This document shows positions 9,250 through 16,521 of a stretch of DNA of 23,995 bases, in pieces. The notes under the pieces are model-generated. The model did not search any database, had not been told where the DNA came from, and saw only the letters and a list, made by a program, of their open reading frames with translations. The translations under genes and the position numbers were made by a program. Each line of letters opens with the position of its first letter. Position 1 is the first letter of the stretch. This stretch comes from Acidimicrobiia bacterium (GTDB taxonomy: Bacteria; Actinomycetota; Acidimicrobiia; Acidimicrobiales; Ilumatobacteraceae): the NCBI GenBank assembly GCA_013815505.1, contig JACDGA010000002.1:1-23995 (forward strand), given 5' to 3'.

Positions 9250-11024
9250 CCCCACCCCCGCTCGTCGCAACGGTCCTGCCAGACGTCACTGGCATCGATA
9301 GGCAATTCGACTACCTCGTTCCCGACGCGCTCGTCTCGCGGGTCCACGTCGGCGACCTCGTGCGTGTGTCGCTACACGGCCGGCGCGTCGGCGCGTGGGT
9401 GGTGCAGGTCGCCGTCCACGACGGTGAGCTGCCGCTGGAGCGGATGAAGCCGATCGCCAAGGTCACCGGTGCGGGACCGGGCGCGGCGACGATCGATCTC
9501 GCCCGTTGGGCGCGCCAGCGGTGGGCATCGCGTGGGATCCGGCCCTTCCTCGTCGCCGCGTCACCGCAGCGGGCCGTCGTTCGTGGTATGCCGCCGGCGC
9601 GCACGGCGAGCACGTTCGAGCCACGTCACGACCGAGCTGCGGCGCTGCTCTCCCGTGGCGGCGGCGTCCTGCGTGTCGGGCCGAGCGAGGACCCCAACGT
9701 CACGGTCGTCGCCGCCTGCCTCACACGTGGTCCCGTGCTCGTGGTCGTGCCCGCGCTCGACACGGCGACAATGCTCGCCGGCCGTCTGCGCCGAGCGAGC
9801 GTGAGCGTCGCGTTGTCGCCTGGGGAGTGGGCACAGGCCCATGCCGGCGCCGACGTGGTGATCGGCACGCGGACGGCGGTGTGGGCGCCGTGCCCTGATC
9901 TCGCCTCGATCGTCGTGTTCGACGAGCACGACGAACGGCTCCAGGAGGAGCGCAGCCCGACGTGGCACGCCCGCGACGTCGCGATCGAGCGGGCGCGCCG
10001 AGCGTCGGTCCCGGTGCTTCTCGTGTCGCCGGTGCCTTCGGTGACGGCCCTCACGTGGGCGGGAGCGGCCGTCTCGCACCCGTCGATCACGTCGTCACGG
10101 GCGGCGTGGCCGTTCGTCGACGTCATCGATCGCACGCGGGACGAGCCGTGGCAGACGTCGATGCTCACGTCGCCGCTCATCGCCGCACTGCGTGACGAGC
10201 GCCGCAGGATCGTGTGCGTCCACAACGCAAAGGGCCGGGCTCGTCTCTCGGCGTGTCGCACGTGCAAAGCGCTCGCCCGCTGCGAGCGATGCGAGGCCGC
10301 TGTTCGAGAGGACGATGCCGGCCACTTCCACTGCGACCGCTGCGGCCTCGATCGGCCCCTCGTGTGCGCGTCGTGCATGGGCACGGCGTTCGCCAACCTT
10401 CGCCCGGGAATCGCCCGCCTGCGAGAGGAGATCGCTGCCGCCGCGAATCGCGACGTGGTAGTCGTCAGCGGCGACGACAGCGACGTTCCCGCCGACGCCG
10501 ACGTCTACGTCGGCACGGAGGCCGTGCTGCACCGTGTCCGCAGGGCTGACGTCGTGGCGTTCTTGGACTTCGACGCCGAGTTGTTGGCGCCGCGCTACCG
10601 GGCGGGCGAGCAGGCGATGGCGCTCGTCGTGCGTGCCGCCCGTCTCGTGGGCGCACGCGACGTCGGCGGAAGGGTGATGTTGCAGACGTTCCTGCCCCGC
10701 CACGAGGTCGTGCAGGCGGCCCTGCTCGCCGATCCGGAGCGGATGTCGCGCGTCGATGCGGCTCGTCGCCGCGAGCTCGGCCTGCCGCCGTTCGCCGCGC
10801 TGGCGACGATCCGGGGTGCGGGGTCCGACGAGTTCGCCGGCGCGCTCCGGGCGCGCCTCGCGTCGGCACACGCCGAGAACCGATGGCACGTCGGCGGCGC
10901 TGCGAGCGGCAACGAGCTCGTCGTGCGAGCGCCGGAGTGGGAATCGCTCGGAACGCTTCTCGCAGACGTGCCACGGCCGAAGGGCTCTCGGCTTCGCATC
11001 GAGGTGGATCCGCCACGCGCGTGA
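9246..11024 (+). CDS. priA: PriA-type primosomal protein N', probably without helicase activity
   Basis: The 592-residue product is related to the replication-restart protein PriA. The N-terminal DNA-binding domain is recognisable ([31 protein letters not shown]). The eight zinc-site cysteines are intact at 337, 340, 346, 349, 363, 366, 374 and 377. The motor is degenerate: where Walker A should be there is [11 protein letters not shown] (140-150) with no GKT, and the DEEH box is DEHDE (226-230). The family description for actinobacterial PriA states that helicase motifs are lacking, so this is a lineage trait rather than a broken gene. The GTG at 9246 overlaps the metK stop. A role as a structural replisome loader is an inference. 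Confidence 0.9.
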   Translation: MTPPPLVATVLPDVTGIDRQFDYLVPDALVSRVHVGDLVRVSLHGRRVGAWVVQVAVHDGELPLERMKPIAKVTGAGPGAATIDLARWARQRWASRGIRPFLVAASPQRAVVRGMPPARTASTFEPRHDRAAALLSRGGGVLRVGPSEDPNVTVVAACLTRGPVLVVVPALDTATMLAGRLRRASVSVALSPGEWAQAHAGADVVIGTRTAVWAPCPDLASIVVFDEHDERLQEERSPTWHARDVAIERARRASVPVLLVSPVPSVTALTWAGAAVSHPSITSSRAAWPFVDVIDRTRDEPWQTSMLTSPLIAALRDERRRIVCVHNAKGRARLSACRTCKALARCERCEAAVREDDAGHFHCDRCGLDRPLVCASCMGTAFANLRPGIARLREEIAAAANRDVVVVSGDDSDVPADADVYVGTEAVLHRVRRADVVAFLDFDAELLAPRYRAGEQAMALVVRAARLVGARDVGGRVMLQTFLPRHEVVQAALLADPERMSRVDAARRRELGLPPFAALATIRGAGSDEFAGALRARLASAHAENRWHVGGAASGNELVVRAPEWESLGTLLADVPRPKGSRLRIEVDPPRA

Positions 11025-11047
11025 TCAGATGCCGTCGGCGGGCGGAT
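11008..11047. terminator. Inverted repeat around abutting convergent stops of priA and the methyltransferase
   Basis: ATCCGCC (11008-11014) and GGCGGAT (11041-11047) form a perfect 7-bp stem. The two stop codons lie in its loop: TGA at 11022-11024 and the reverse-strand TGA at 11027-11025, with no base between them. There is no T-run, so termination in either direction is only a suggestion. Confidence 0.35.
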
Positions 11048-11639
11048 GCACGATCTGGAGCAGTCGGTAGCCCTTCGACGAACCGAGTCGTGTCGTCGGC
11101 CATCCCGGCAGCGACCCGTCCAGCCAGCGGTGGAGCGAGTCTGCGCCCAGGTTGCGTTGCATCACGAGCACGGCACGTCCGCCCGGCCGAAGTCGGCCCA
11201 GCCACGTCGCGAGCAGGTCGTGCAGCGCCGTCTTGCCGATGCGCACGGGCGGGTTCGACCAGATCAGGTCGAAGGCCCACAGCGGGTCGATCTCGTCGGG
11301 GTGCGCGACGTGGACGTTGTGCAGGCCGTTTCGGCGAGCGTTCGTGGCGCACAGCTCGAGCGCACGGGTGTTGACGTCGACGGCGTGGATCCGGGCATCC
11401 GGCGAGCGCTGGGCGAGCGAGAGCGCAATCGCCCCCGTCCCGCATCCGAGGTCGAGAAGGTCGCCCGATGCCGGCGGCGGCGGCGCGTCACGCAGCAGCA
11501 ACCCCGTGCCGCGATCGAGCCTTCCGTAGCTGAACACGCCTCGGTCGGTCGTCATCGAGAACGTGCCGCCACCGACGCAGACCTCGACGTCGACGGGCTC
11601 GGATCCGACCGCCGGCTGCGCCTCGAAGTAGTGACCCAT
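11025..11639 (-). CDS. RsmC-like class I SAM-dependent methyltransferase
   Basis: The 204-residue protein matches the catalytic half of the RsmC/RlmG type of rRNA guanine-N2 methyltransferases. The SAM-binding motif I is DLLDLGCGTGA (60-70). AVDVN (86-90) is the acidic end of the next strand. The catalytic NPP motif occurs in IWSNPPVRIGK (127-136). The N-terminal VFSYGRLDRGTGLLL resembles the start of the RsmC catalytic domain. E. coli RsmC has an extra N-terminal domain that is missing here, as in other short actinobacterial members. The substrate is therefore only inferred to be 16S rRNA G1207 or a similar base. It runs against priA and diverges from def with only 18 bp between start codons. 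Confidence 0.8.
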   Translation of the reverse strand: MGHYFEAQPAVGSEPVDVEVCVGGGTFSMTTDRGVFSYGRLDRGTGLLLRDAPPPPASGDLLDLGCGTGAIALSLAQRSPDARIHAVDVNTRALELCATNARRNGLHNVHVAHPDEIDPLWAFDLIWSNPPVRIGKTALHDLLATWLGRLRPGGRAVLVMQRNLGADSLHRWLDGSLPGWPTTRLGSSKGYRLLQIVHPPADGI

Positions 11640-11644
11640 CGAGA

Positions 11645-11650
11645 TAGCGT
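11645..11650 (+). promoter_or_regulatory. Candidate -10 box for a leaderless def transcript
   Basis: TAGCGT ends 7 nt before the def GTG, inside the 18-bp gap between the divergent methyltransferase and def start codons. Its spacing would place the transcript start at the start codon. Any -35 contact would lie within the methyltransferase gene; none is obvious. Confidence 0.45.
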
Positions 11651-11657
11651 CGCAGGC

Positions 11658-12191
11658 GTGGGCTATCAGATCCGCACGTACGGCGACCCGGTGTTGAAGT
11701 CGACGGCCGCTGCGGTCGAGGAAGTCAACGGCAAGGTCGTGCGGCTCGTCGACAACATGTTCGAGACGCTGTACACGTCGGGCAACGGCATCGCCCTCGC
11801 CGCGCCGCAGATCGGTGTGCAGAAGCAGATCTTCGTGTGGGATCTCGGCGAGGATCCGCTCGTCGTGTTAAACCCCGAGATCGTCGAATCGGCGGGGGAG
11901 TGGTTGTACGACGAGGGGTGTCTGTCGATCCCCGGCCTGTACGTCGAGATGATGCGACCGAAGACCGTGCTGATGCGCGGGGTCGGTCTCGACGGCGAGA
12001 TGATCGAGATCGAGGCCGACGAGCTGGAGGCACGACTGTTCCAGCACGAGATCGACCACCTCAACGGCGTCCTCATGTTCGACCGCATGACCCCCGACCA
12101 GCGCGCGGAGGCGCTCGCCGAGTACCGCGCGATCAGCGCCGCACCCACAGCCCCTGCGGAGCCCGAGCGGCGCCGCTTGCGGCTGCGCTGA
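11658..12191 (+). CDS. def: Peptide deformylase
   Basis: The 177-residue metalloenzyme removes the formyl group from the N-terminal methionine of new proteins. All three family motifs are intact: GNGIALAAPQIG (42-53), EGCLS (86-90) with metal ligand Cys88, and QHEIDHLNG (129-137) with ligands His130 and His134 and catalytic Glu131. The GTG at 11658 gives MGYQIRTYGDPVL, the normal start; the open frame further upstream is the antisense of the neighbouring methyltransferase. A short Ala/Pro/Arg tail ends the protein. fmt follows after 2 nt, so formylation and deformylation are encoded together, as in many bacteria. Confidence 0.95.
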   Translation: MGYQIRTYGDPVLKSTAAAVEEVNGKVVRLVDNMFETLYTSGNGIALAAPQIGVQKQIFVWDLGEDPLVVLNPEIVESAGEWLYDEGCLSIPGLYVEMMRPKTVLMRGVGLDGEMIEIEADELEARLFQHEIDHLNGVLMFDRMTPDQRAEALAEYRAISAAPTAPAEPERRRLRLR

Positions 12192-12193
12192 CG

Positions 12194-13087
12194 GTGCGAC
12201 TCGCCTACCTCGGCACACCCGGCGTGGCCGTCGCACCGCTCGTAGCACTGCACGACGCCGGTCACGACATCGTCGTCGTGGTGACCGGACCCGACCGGCG
12301 CAGGGGCAGGGGCACGGCGACGAGCCCGAGCCCGGTGAAGGCGGCCGCGGTCGCGCGCGGCCTGCCTTTTACGCACGACCTCGGCGAGCTGTCGGGCAAC
12401 GACGCCGAGCTGGGTGTCGTCGTCGCCTACGGGCGGATCATCCCGTCGCCGCTGCTCGACGAGATCCCGATGGTCAACCTGCACTTCTCGCTGCTGCCGC
12501 GGTGGCGGGGCGCGGCGCCGGTGGAACGTGCGATCCTCGCCGGTGACACGATGACCGGCGTGTGCGTGATGGACGTTGCAGCCCAACTCGACGAAGGCGA
12601 CGTCCACGATCGGGCCGAGGTTCCCATCAGCGACGACGTCACGGCCGACGAGCTGCGTGCCGAGCTCGCTGCAGTCGGCACCGACCTGCTCGTCCGTCGA
12701 CTGGACGTGGGGCTCGGCGCTGCGTCCCCACAGGTGGGCGAGCCGATGTACGCGCACAAGCTCACGAGCGACGACCGGCGCATCGACTGGTCGGGCTCGG
12801 CGACGCAGGCGCACCGTGTCGTGCGCGTCGGTGACGCCCACACGACGTTTCGCGGCGAGCGCTTCAAGATCCATCGCGCCACTGCTGCGACGATCGACGA
12901 TGACGACGACCGCGGGCCGCACACCCCCGGCGAGCTCGTCGGCGAGGTCGTCGCCTGCGGCGTGGGCGCCCTCGCACCCGTCGAAGTGCAAGCAGCAGGT
13001 GCCGCCGGGATGAGCTGGGGATCGTGGCGCAACGGCGCCCGGCCGCGCCCGGGCGAGCGACTCGGCGAGACGGCGGCCGCATCGTGA
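12194..13087 (+). CDS. fmt: Methionyl-tRNA formyltransferase
   Basis: The 297-residue enzyme formylates initiator Met-tRNA using 10-formyl-tetrahydrofolate. The N-terminus is LAYLGTPGVAV, followed by TGPDRRRGRG. The catalytic core reads VVAYGRIIP and NLHFSLLPRWRGAAPVERAI, with Asn95, His97 and Asp133 (in QLDEGD) aligning with E. coli Asn106, His108 and Asp144. The C-terminal tRNA-binding domain is short and divergent, although KLTSDDRRIDWSGSA is recognisable. The protein is somewhat shorter than the usual 310 residues, with residues missing before the VVAYG strand. The GTG at 12194 is 2 nt after the def stop. The end overlaps the next gene as GTGA. Confidence 0.93.
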   Translation: MRLAYLGTPGVAVAPLVALHDAGHDIVVVVTGPDRRRGRGTATSPSPVKAAAVARGLPFTHDLGELSGNDAELGVVVAYGRIIPSPLLDEIPMVNLHFSLLPRWRGAAPVERAILAGDTMTGVCVMDVAAQLDEGDVHDRAEVPISDDVTADELRAELAAVGTDLLVRRLDVGLGAASPQVGEPMYAHKLTSDDRRIDWSGSATQAHRVVRVGDAHTTFRGERFKIHRATAATIDDDDDRGPHTPGELVGEVVACGVGALAPVEVQAAGAAGMSWGSWRNGARPRPGERLGETAAAS

Positions 13088-13566
13088 GCGGTACCGAGCG
13101 CACGTGGGCCGCCAAGGTCCTCACCGTGTCCGACGGCGTGTTCCACGGTGCCCGTCGCGACGAGAGCGGTGCGGCGCTCGTCACCCAGCTCACCGACGCC
13201 GGATTCGACGTGGTGGAGCACCGGGTGTCAGAAGACGGCGAGTTCCCCGTCGCCACCGCGCTGTCGCAGATGACCGAAGGCTTCACCGGCCTCGTCGTCA
13301 CGACGGGCGGCACCGGGTTCGCACCCCGCGACCAGACGCCGGAGGGTACACGAGCCGTCATCGATCGCGACGCGCCCGGCCTCGCCGAGGCGATGCGCCT
13401 CGTCAGCCCGTTCGGCCGGCTCTCACGGGGTGTCGCCGGCGTACGTGGCACCGCCGTCGTGTGCAACACGCCGGGCTCGCCGAAGGGTTGCGTCGAACAG
13501 CTCGGCGCCGTGCTCGACGTGATCCCGCATGCGCTCGAGCTGCTCGCCGGCCGCCGCCCCCACTGA
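13084..13566 (+). CDS. MoaB/Mog-family molybdenum cofactor protein
   Basis: The 160-residue protein matches the MogA/MoaB fold that binds molybdopterin and, in Mog, adenylates it. Visible family motifs are VLTVSDGVFHGARRDESG (12-29), TTGGTGFAPRDQTPE (73-87) at the cofactor-binding loop, LSRGVAGVRG, and NTPGSPKGCVE (128-138). I cannot tell from sequence alone whether it acts as MogA or MoaB, so no symbol is given. The GTG at 13084 overlaps the fmt stop by 4 nt and begins right before the first family strand. No other molybdenum cofactor gene is in the window; its place behind fmt suggests simple co-transcription. Confidence 0.88.
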   Translation: MSGTERTWAAKVLTVSDGVFHGARRDESGAALVTQLTDAGFDVVEHRVSEDGEFPVATALSQMTEGFTGLVVTTGGTGFAPRDQTPEGTRAVIDRDAPGLAEAMRLVSPFGRLSRGVAGVRGTAVVCNTPGSPKGCVEQLGAVLDVIPHALELLAGRRPH

Positions 13567-13569
13567 TCG

Positions 13570-13670
13570 TCGCTGACTGAGTGGTGCATAGCAGAGGTGA
13601 GCGTGGGCACGTGCGTCAGCGAGAACACGCGGCGCGTACGCTTGAAGTCAACCCCCAAGTTCGCTGACGC
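13570..13670. repeat. Inverted and direct repeats in the mog-hisG gap (possible structured RNA or operator)
   Basis: GCGTCAGCGA (13613-13622) and TCGCTGACGC (13661-13670) are a perfect 10-bp inverted repeat. Inside, ACGC-GGC-GCGT (13627-13637) and CTTG...CAAG (13641-13644 / 13656-13659) could form two small hairpins, giving a three-way-junction shape. A third copy, TCGCTGAC at 13570-13577, could pair with 13615-13622 instead, so two structures compete. I recognise no known RNA family. The sites could equally be half-sites for a DNA-binding regulator. Confidence 0.45.
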
Positions 13671-13704
13671 GACTGGAGATGCCCCTACATCTGCTTTCGC
13701 GCAC

Positions 13705-13717
13705 GTTCCGACGGAAC
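13705..13717. repeat. 13-bp palindrome upstream of hisG
   Basis: GTTCCG-A-CGGAAC is a perfect palindrome with a single central base, 59 bp before the putative hisG -10 box. That geometry suits a dimeric regulator more than an RNA hairpin. It does not match the actinobacterial LexA box as I know it. Confidence 0.35.
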
Positions 13718-13776
13718 GCTGGTCGAGCGCCCGTACCGGCTCGGTGAATCCCCGGCCAGCTCGAGATCGAGGCCGG

Positions 13777-13782
13777 TATCGT
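13777..13782 (+). promoter_or_regulatory. Candidate -10 box for a leaderless hisG transcript
   Basis: TATCGT ends 6 nt before the GTG start of hisG, the same layout as at mihF and def. No clear -35 was found. If real, the repeats at 13570-13717 lie upstream of the transcript and would act as DNA sites or belong to the end of the mog transcript. Confidence 0.45.
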
Positions 13783-13788
13783 CGTGGC

Positions 13789-14661
13789 GTGTTGCGGGTG
13801 GTGCTGCCGAAGGGATCGCTTGAGAAGGCGACCATGGAGCTGTTCGAGGCGGCCGACCTCACCGTCCTGCGTTCTTCGGCCGTCCAGTACTCCGCCACGA
13901 TCGACGATCCGCGCGTCACCGAGGTGCGCATCCTCCGGCCACAGGAGATCCCCATGTACGTCGCCGAGGGCCTGTTCGACATCGGCATCACGGGCCGCGA
14001 CTGGGTGGAGGAGACGGGGAGCGAGGTCGTCAGCCTCGGCCAGCTCGAGTACTCGAAGGCGACGTCCAACCCGATCAAGGTCGTCGTCGCCGTCGCCGAC
14101 GACGACGTAGTGAAGACCGTCGCCGACCTCTCCGACGGCGTTCGCGTGTCCTCGGAGTACCCAGAGCTCACTCGCCGCTACTTCGAAGATCACGGCATCA
14201 AGGCTGACGTACGCCTGTCGTACGGCGCCAGTGAGGCGAAGATCCCCGACATCGCCGATGCCGTGGTCGACATCACCGAGACGGGGCGTGCGCTGCGTGC
14301 CGCCGGGCTGCGGGTGATCGACACGATTCTCGAGTCCTACACGGAGGTCATCGCCAACCCCGTCGCCCACGCCGATCCTACGAAGCGCAAGGCGATGGAC
14401 CAGCTGATGGTGCTACTCCGTGGCGCCCTCGACGCCCGGGGCAAGGTGCTACTGAAGCTGAACGTGTCCGAGGAGCACTACGAGTCAGTGCTCGACGTGC
14501 TGCCCTCGGCGAAGTCACCAACGATCGGCAGGCTCGCCAATGGCGGATACGCGATCGAGACGGTCGTCGACAAGTCGACGATCAACCTGATCATCCCCGC
14601 TGTGCGCGACGCCGGAGCGACCGACCTCCTCGAGCTGCCGATCAGCAAGATCGTCCCCTGA
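13789..14661 (+). CDS. hisG: ATP phosphoribosyltransferase, long form
   Basis: The 290-residue product catalyses the first step of histidine synthesis, joining ATP and PRPP. LRVVLPKGSLEKATMELF forms the N-terminus, followed by GLFDIGITGRDWVEE, VSSEYPELTRRYF, and the PRPP-binding region IADAVVDITETGRAL. A C-terminal domain of about 75 residues (from LKLNVSEEHYE to the end) is the ACT-like part found only in the long form, where histidine inhibits the enzyme; HisZ is not needed for this form. The GTG at 13789 starts right at family conservation, with a TTG at 13792 as alternative. The open frame continues upstream to 13597 but that part shows no homology. No other his gene, including hisE, is adjacent. 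Confidence 0.95.
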   Translation: MLRVVLPKGSLEKATMELFEAADLTVLRSSAVQYSATIDDPRVTEVRILRPQEIPMYVAEGLFDIGITGRDWVEETGSEVVSLGQLEYSKATSNPIKVVVAVADDDVVKTVADLSDGVRVSSEYPELTRRYFEDHGIKADVRLSYGASEAKIPDIADAVVDITETGRALRAAGLRVIDTILESYTEVIANPVAHADPTKRKAMDQLMVLLRGALDARGKVLLKLNVSEEHYESVLDVLPSAKSPTIGRLANGGYAIETVVDKSTINLIIPAVRDAGATDLLELPISKIVP

Positions 14662-14662
14662 C

Positions 14663-14866
14663 GTGCACCTTGGTCGCGTCACGGCGTTCGACGGGGCCAC
14701 CGGGATCGGCACGGTCGAGGACGATCGCGGCGCGGGGTTCTTGTTCCACTGCGTCGAGATCGCCGACGGCACTCGTGCCATCGAGCCGGGAACCGATGTC
14801 GTCTTCGACGTGCTTTCCAAGCTCGGCGCCGATGAGGCCGTCGAGATCGTCAAGGTGCACCGGTGA
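14663..14866 (+). CDS. Small cold-shock-domain-like protein
   Basis: The 67-residue protein has the five-strand pattern of a cold-shock domain: HLGRVTAFDGATGIGTVED, then GFLFHCVEIADG, then EPGTDVVFDVLSK and a final EAVEIVKV. The RNA-binding motifs are weak. RNP1, usually KGFGFI, reads TGIGTV and has lost its aromatics. RNP2, usually VFVHF, reads FLFHC. So nucleic-acid binding may be altered. The GTG at 14663 comes 1 nt after the hisG stop, and the end overlaps the next gene as GTGA. It is therefore probably co-translated with the alkyltransferase-like gene. The family assignment is from the overall pattern, not from strong motif identity. Confidence 0.72.
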   Translation: MHLGRVTAFDGATGIGTVEDDRGAGFLFHCVEIADGTRAIEPGTDVVFDVLSKLGADEAVEIVKVHR

Positions 14867-15192
14867 GCGAGCGAATCGAGCTCGGGCTGCACGGTGCACC
14901 AGTGAGCGCGTTCGAAAAGGAGGTGCTGCAGGTCGTCGCCCTGCTCGACGAGGGCGAGGTGGTGAGCTACGGCGACGTTGCAGCCGTGGCCGGCCGTCCT
15001 GGAGCGCCGCGCGTCGTCGGTCGGATCATGTCGAAGCGTGGCGACGAGGTGCCGTGGTGGCGCGTCGTCTATGCCGACGGGCGGTTGCCGACGGCGAAGC
15101 CGCCACGCCAGGTCCAGTTGCTGCGCGCCGAGGGCGTGCTCGTCCGCCGTGGCCGCGTCATCGAGGCTCGCATCGGCCGTTTCGCCCGCTGA
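14863..15192 (+). CDS. Alkyltransferase-like (ATL) DNA-damage recognition protein
   Basis: The 109-residue protein has the DNA-binding domain of O6-alkylguanine-DNA alkyltransferases: FEKEVLQVVALLDEGEVVSYGDVA, then the Arg-finger loop RPGAPRVVGRIM. The active-site PCHRVV is PWWRVV (64-69), so the acceptor Cys is Trp65 and no alkyl transfer is possible. ATL proteins instead bind O6-alkylguanine, flip it and mark it for nucleotide excision repair. The same PWWRVV form is common in actinobacterial MGMT-family proteins as I recall. The GTG at 14863 overlaps the preceding small gene. It converges on the isochorismatase gene with a 6-bp gap. Confidence 0.85.
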   Translation: MSERIELGLHGAPVSAFEKEVLQVVALLDEGEVVSYGDVAAVAGRPGAPRVVGRIMSKRGDEVPWWRVVYADGRLPTAKPPRQVQLLRAEGVLVRRGRVIEARIGRFAR

Positions 15193-15202
15193 CCCGTGTC
15201 AG
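15189..15202. terminator. Small inverted repeat spanning two convergent stops
   Basis: CTGAC-CCGT-GTCAG forms a perfect 5-bp stem with a tetraloop, and each arm contains one of the facing TGA stop codons (15190-15192 on plus, 15201-15199 on minus). A weak bidirectional terminator is possible; no T-run is present, and two facing TGA codons produce part of the symmetry by themselves. Confidence 0.3.
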
Positions 15203-15759
15203 GACCTGGCGGCGAAGTCGACGTCCTTGGTCTCGGCTGTCCCGGCCGTCCGCCCCGGCGCCGTCTGCTCGGTCCAGTACAGGTTCGTGTGCGCGATGAC
15301 CTGGTCCGGCGGCGGAGCCCCCCATTCCGACTGGTCCTCCGTCGTATGGGCGTCGCTGACGAGGGTCGCGTCATACCCCCTCACGACGGCGCCGTGGAGC
15401 GTCGAGCGGATGCACGCATCGGTCTGTGCGCCGACGACGACGAGTCTCCCGACTCCGAGGCCCGACAGCACGGTCTCGAGGGTGGTGTCTTCGAAGGAGT
15501 CGCCGTAGTTCTTCTCGACGAGCGGTTCGGCGTCGCCCGGAGTCAGCTCGGGGACGATCCTCCACTCGTCGCTGCCCCTCGCGAGCTGCTCGTCGGAGTG
15601 TTGGACCCAGACGACCGGGACCTGTTCTCGTCGCGCCCGCTCGACAAGGCTGCCGACGTTGTCGACGACGGCGTCGCGGGCGTGCGCGCCTTCGACGACG
15701 CCGTTCTGCACGTCAACGACGAGGAGTGCGGTGTGCGGCCGGTTCTCGAGTGTGGTCAT
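15199..15759 (-). CDS. Isochorismatase-family cysteine hydrolase
   Basis: The 186-residue protein has the complete catalytic triad of the family: Asp16 in LLVVDVQNG, Lys83 in VEKNYGDSF and Cys116 in GAQTDACIRST. The substrate is unknown; family members include nicotinamidases, ureidoacrylate and N-carbamoyl hydrolases and true isochorismatases. The metal-binding histidines expected of nicotinamidases are not evident, so that activity is unlikely. The ATG at 15759 lies 9 nt after the PIG-L stop, consistent with a shared transcript, though no good ribosome-binding site is visible. It is the last gene of the minus-strand group. Confidence 0.88.
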   Translation of the reverse strand: MTTLENRPHTALLVVDVQNGVVEGAHARDAVVDNVGSLVERARREQVPVVWVQHSDEQLARGSDEWRIVPELTPGDAEPLVEKNYGDSFEDTTLETVLSGLGVGRLVVVGAQTDACIRSTLHGAVVRGYDATLVSDAHTTEDQSEWGAPPPDQVIAHTNLYWTEQTAPGRTAGTAETKDVDFAARS

Positions 15760-15768
15760 GTCAGGACA

Positions 15769-16521
15769 CTAGAGCTCGACGAGTTCGAACGACGCCGCGA
15801 GGCGCCCACCGAATCGCTGACCGGTGTACTCGGCGATGCCGCGCAGGAACGTGTCGGCGTCGGCCATCGACGAGTCGCCGAGACCGGCGAGGTAGGCCTC
15901 GTGGGCGAGCAACGAGGCGACCCCGCGATCGATGCTGTCGGTGACGTCGACGGCATGCGTCGCGATCGGCGACCCTGACAGCGCGACGTAGCGGACACCC
16001 GGCCACACCTCGAGGCCGTCGTCGGCGAGCTCCGTGAAGACCCACCGGTTGCCGGCGTCTCGTACAGCGTCGATGACGGCGCGCCCGACCGCTATGTGGT
16101 CGGCCATGTTCCAGCCGCCGCCGGCGAACTGCTCGCGATGGGTGAGCGTCAATACGAGCTCGGGCTGATGGCGCCGCACGGCGGCGGCGATGTCGCGTCG
16201 CAGCGCCACCCCATACTCGATCGTCCCGTCCGGGTGGTCGAGGTATTCGAGCACGTCGACACCGACCGCGTCGCACGCGGCACGCTGCTCTGCCCCGCGC
16301 ACGACGGCGGCCTCGTGCGGGTCCATCGCGTCGATGCCGGCCTCTCCACGCGTCACGAGCAGGTAGGCGACCGATTTGCCGGCATCCCTCCACGCCGCGA
16401 CCGCTGCGGAGGCGCCGTACTCGACGTCGTCGGGATGAGCGACGACGGCGAGCGCCGACGACCAGTCGTCTGGCAGCGCGAGCAGATCGGGGGGCGCAGT
16501 GGAGACAGGTTCGCCGCTCAC
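15769..16521 (-). CDS. PIG-L / LmbE-family zinc deacetylase
   Basis: The 250-residue protein contains AVVAHPDDVEYGASA (25-39) with zinc ligands His29 and Asp32 and the catalytic Asp31, and NMADHIAVG with third ligand His142. These are the features of GlcNAc-type deacetylases such as MshB and Mca in mycothiol metabolism. It is shorter than MshB (about 300 residues), so I do not assign it to mycothiol; the substrate is unknown. The GTG at 16521 overlaps the upstream gene stop as GTGA. The operon partners are a DUF1844-like gene and an isochorismatase-family hydrolase; together they suggest amide or N-acyl hydrolysis, but that is inference. Confidence 0.87.
   Translation of the reverse strand: MSGEPVSTAPPDLLALPDDWSSALAVVAHPDDVEYGASAAVAAWRDAGKSVAYLLVTRGEAGIDAMDPHEAAVVRGAEQRAACDAVGVDVLEYLDHPDGTIEYGVALRRDIAAAVRRHQPELVLTLTHREQFAGGGWNMADHIAVGRAVIDAVRDAGNRWVFTELADDGLEVWPGVRYVALSGSPIATHAVDVTDSIDRGVASLLAHEAYLAGLGDSSMADADTFLRGIAEYTGQRFGGRLAASFELVEL

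Noticed and set aside
13597..13788. N-terminal extension of HisG
   Set aside because: The frame is open, but the 64 extra residues lack similarity to HisG and cross the repeats and -10 box; the family start is at 13789.
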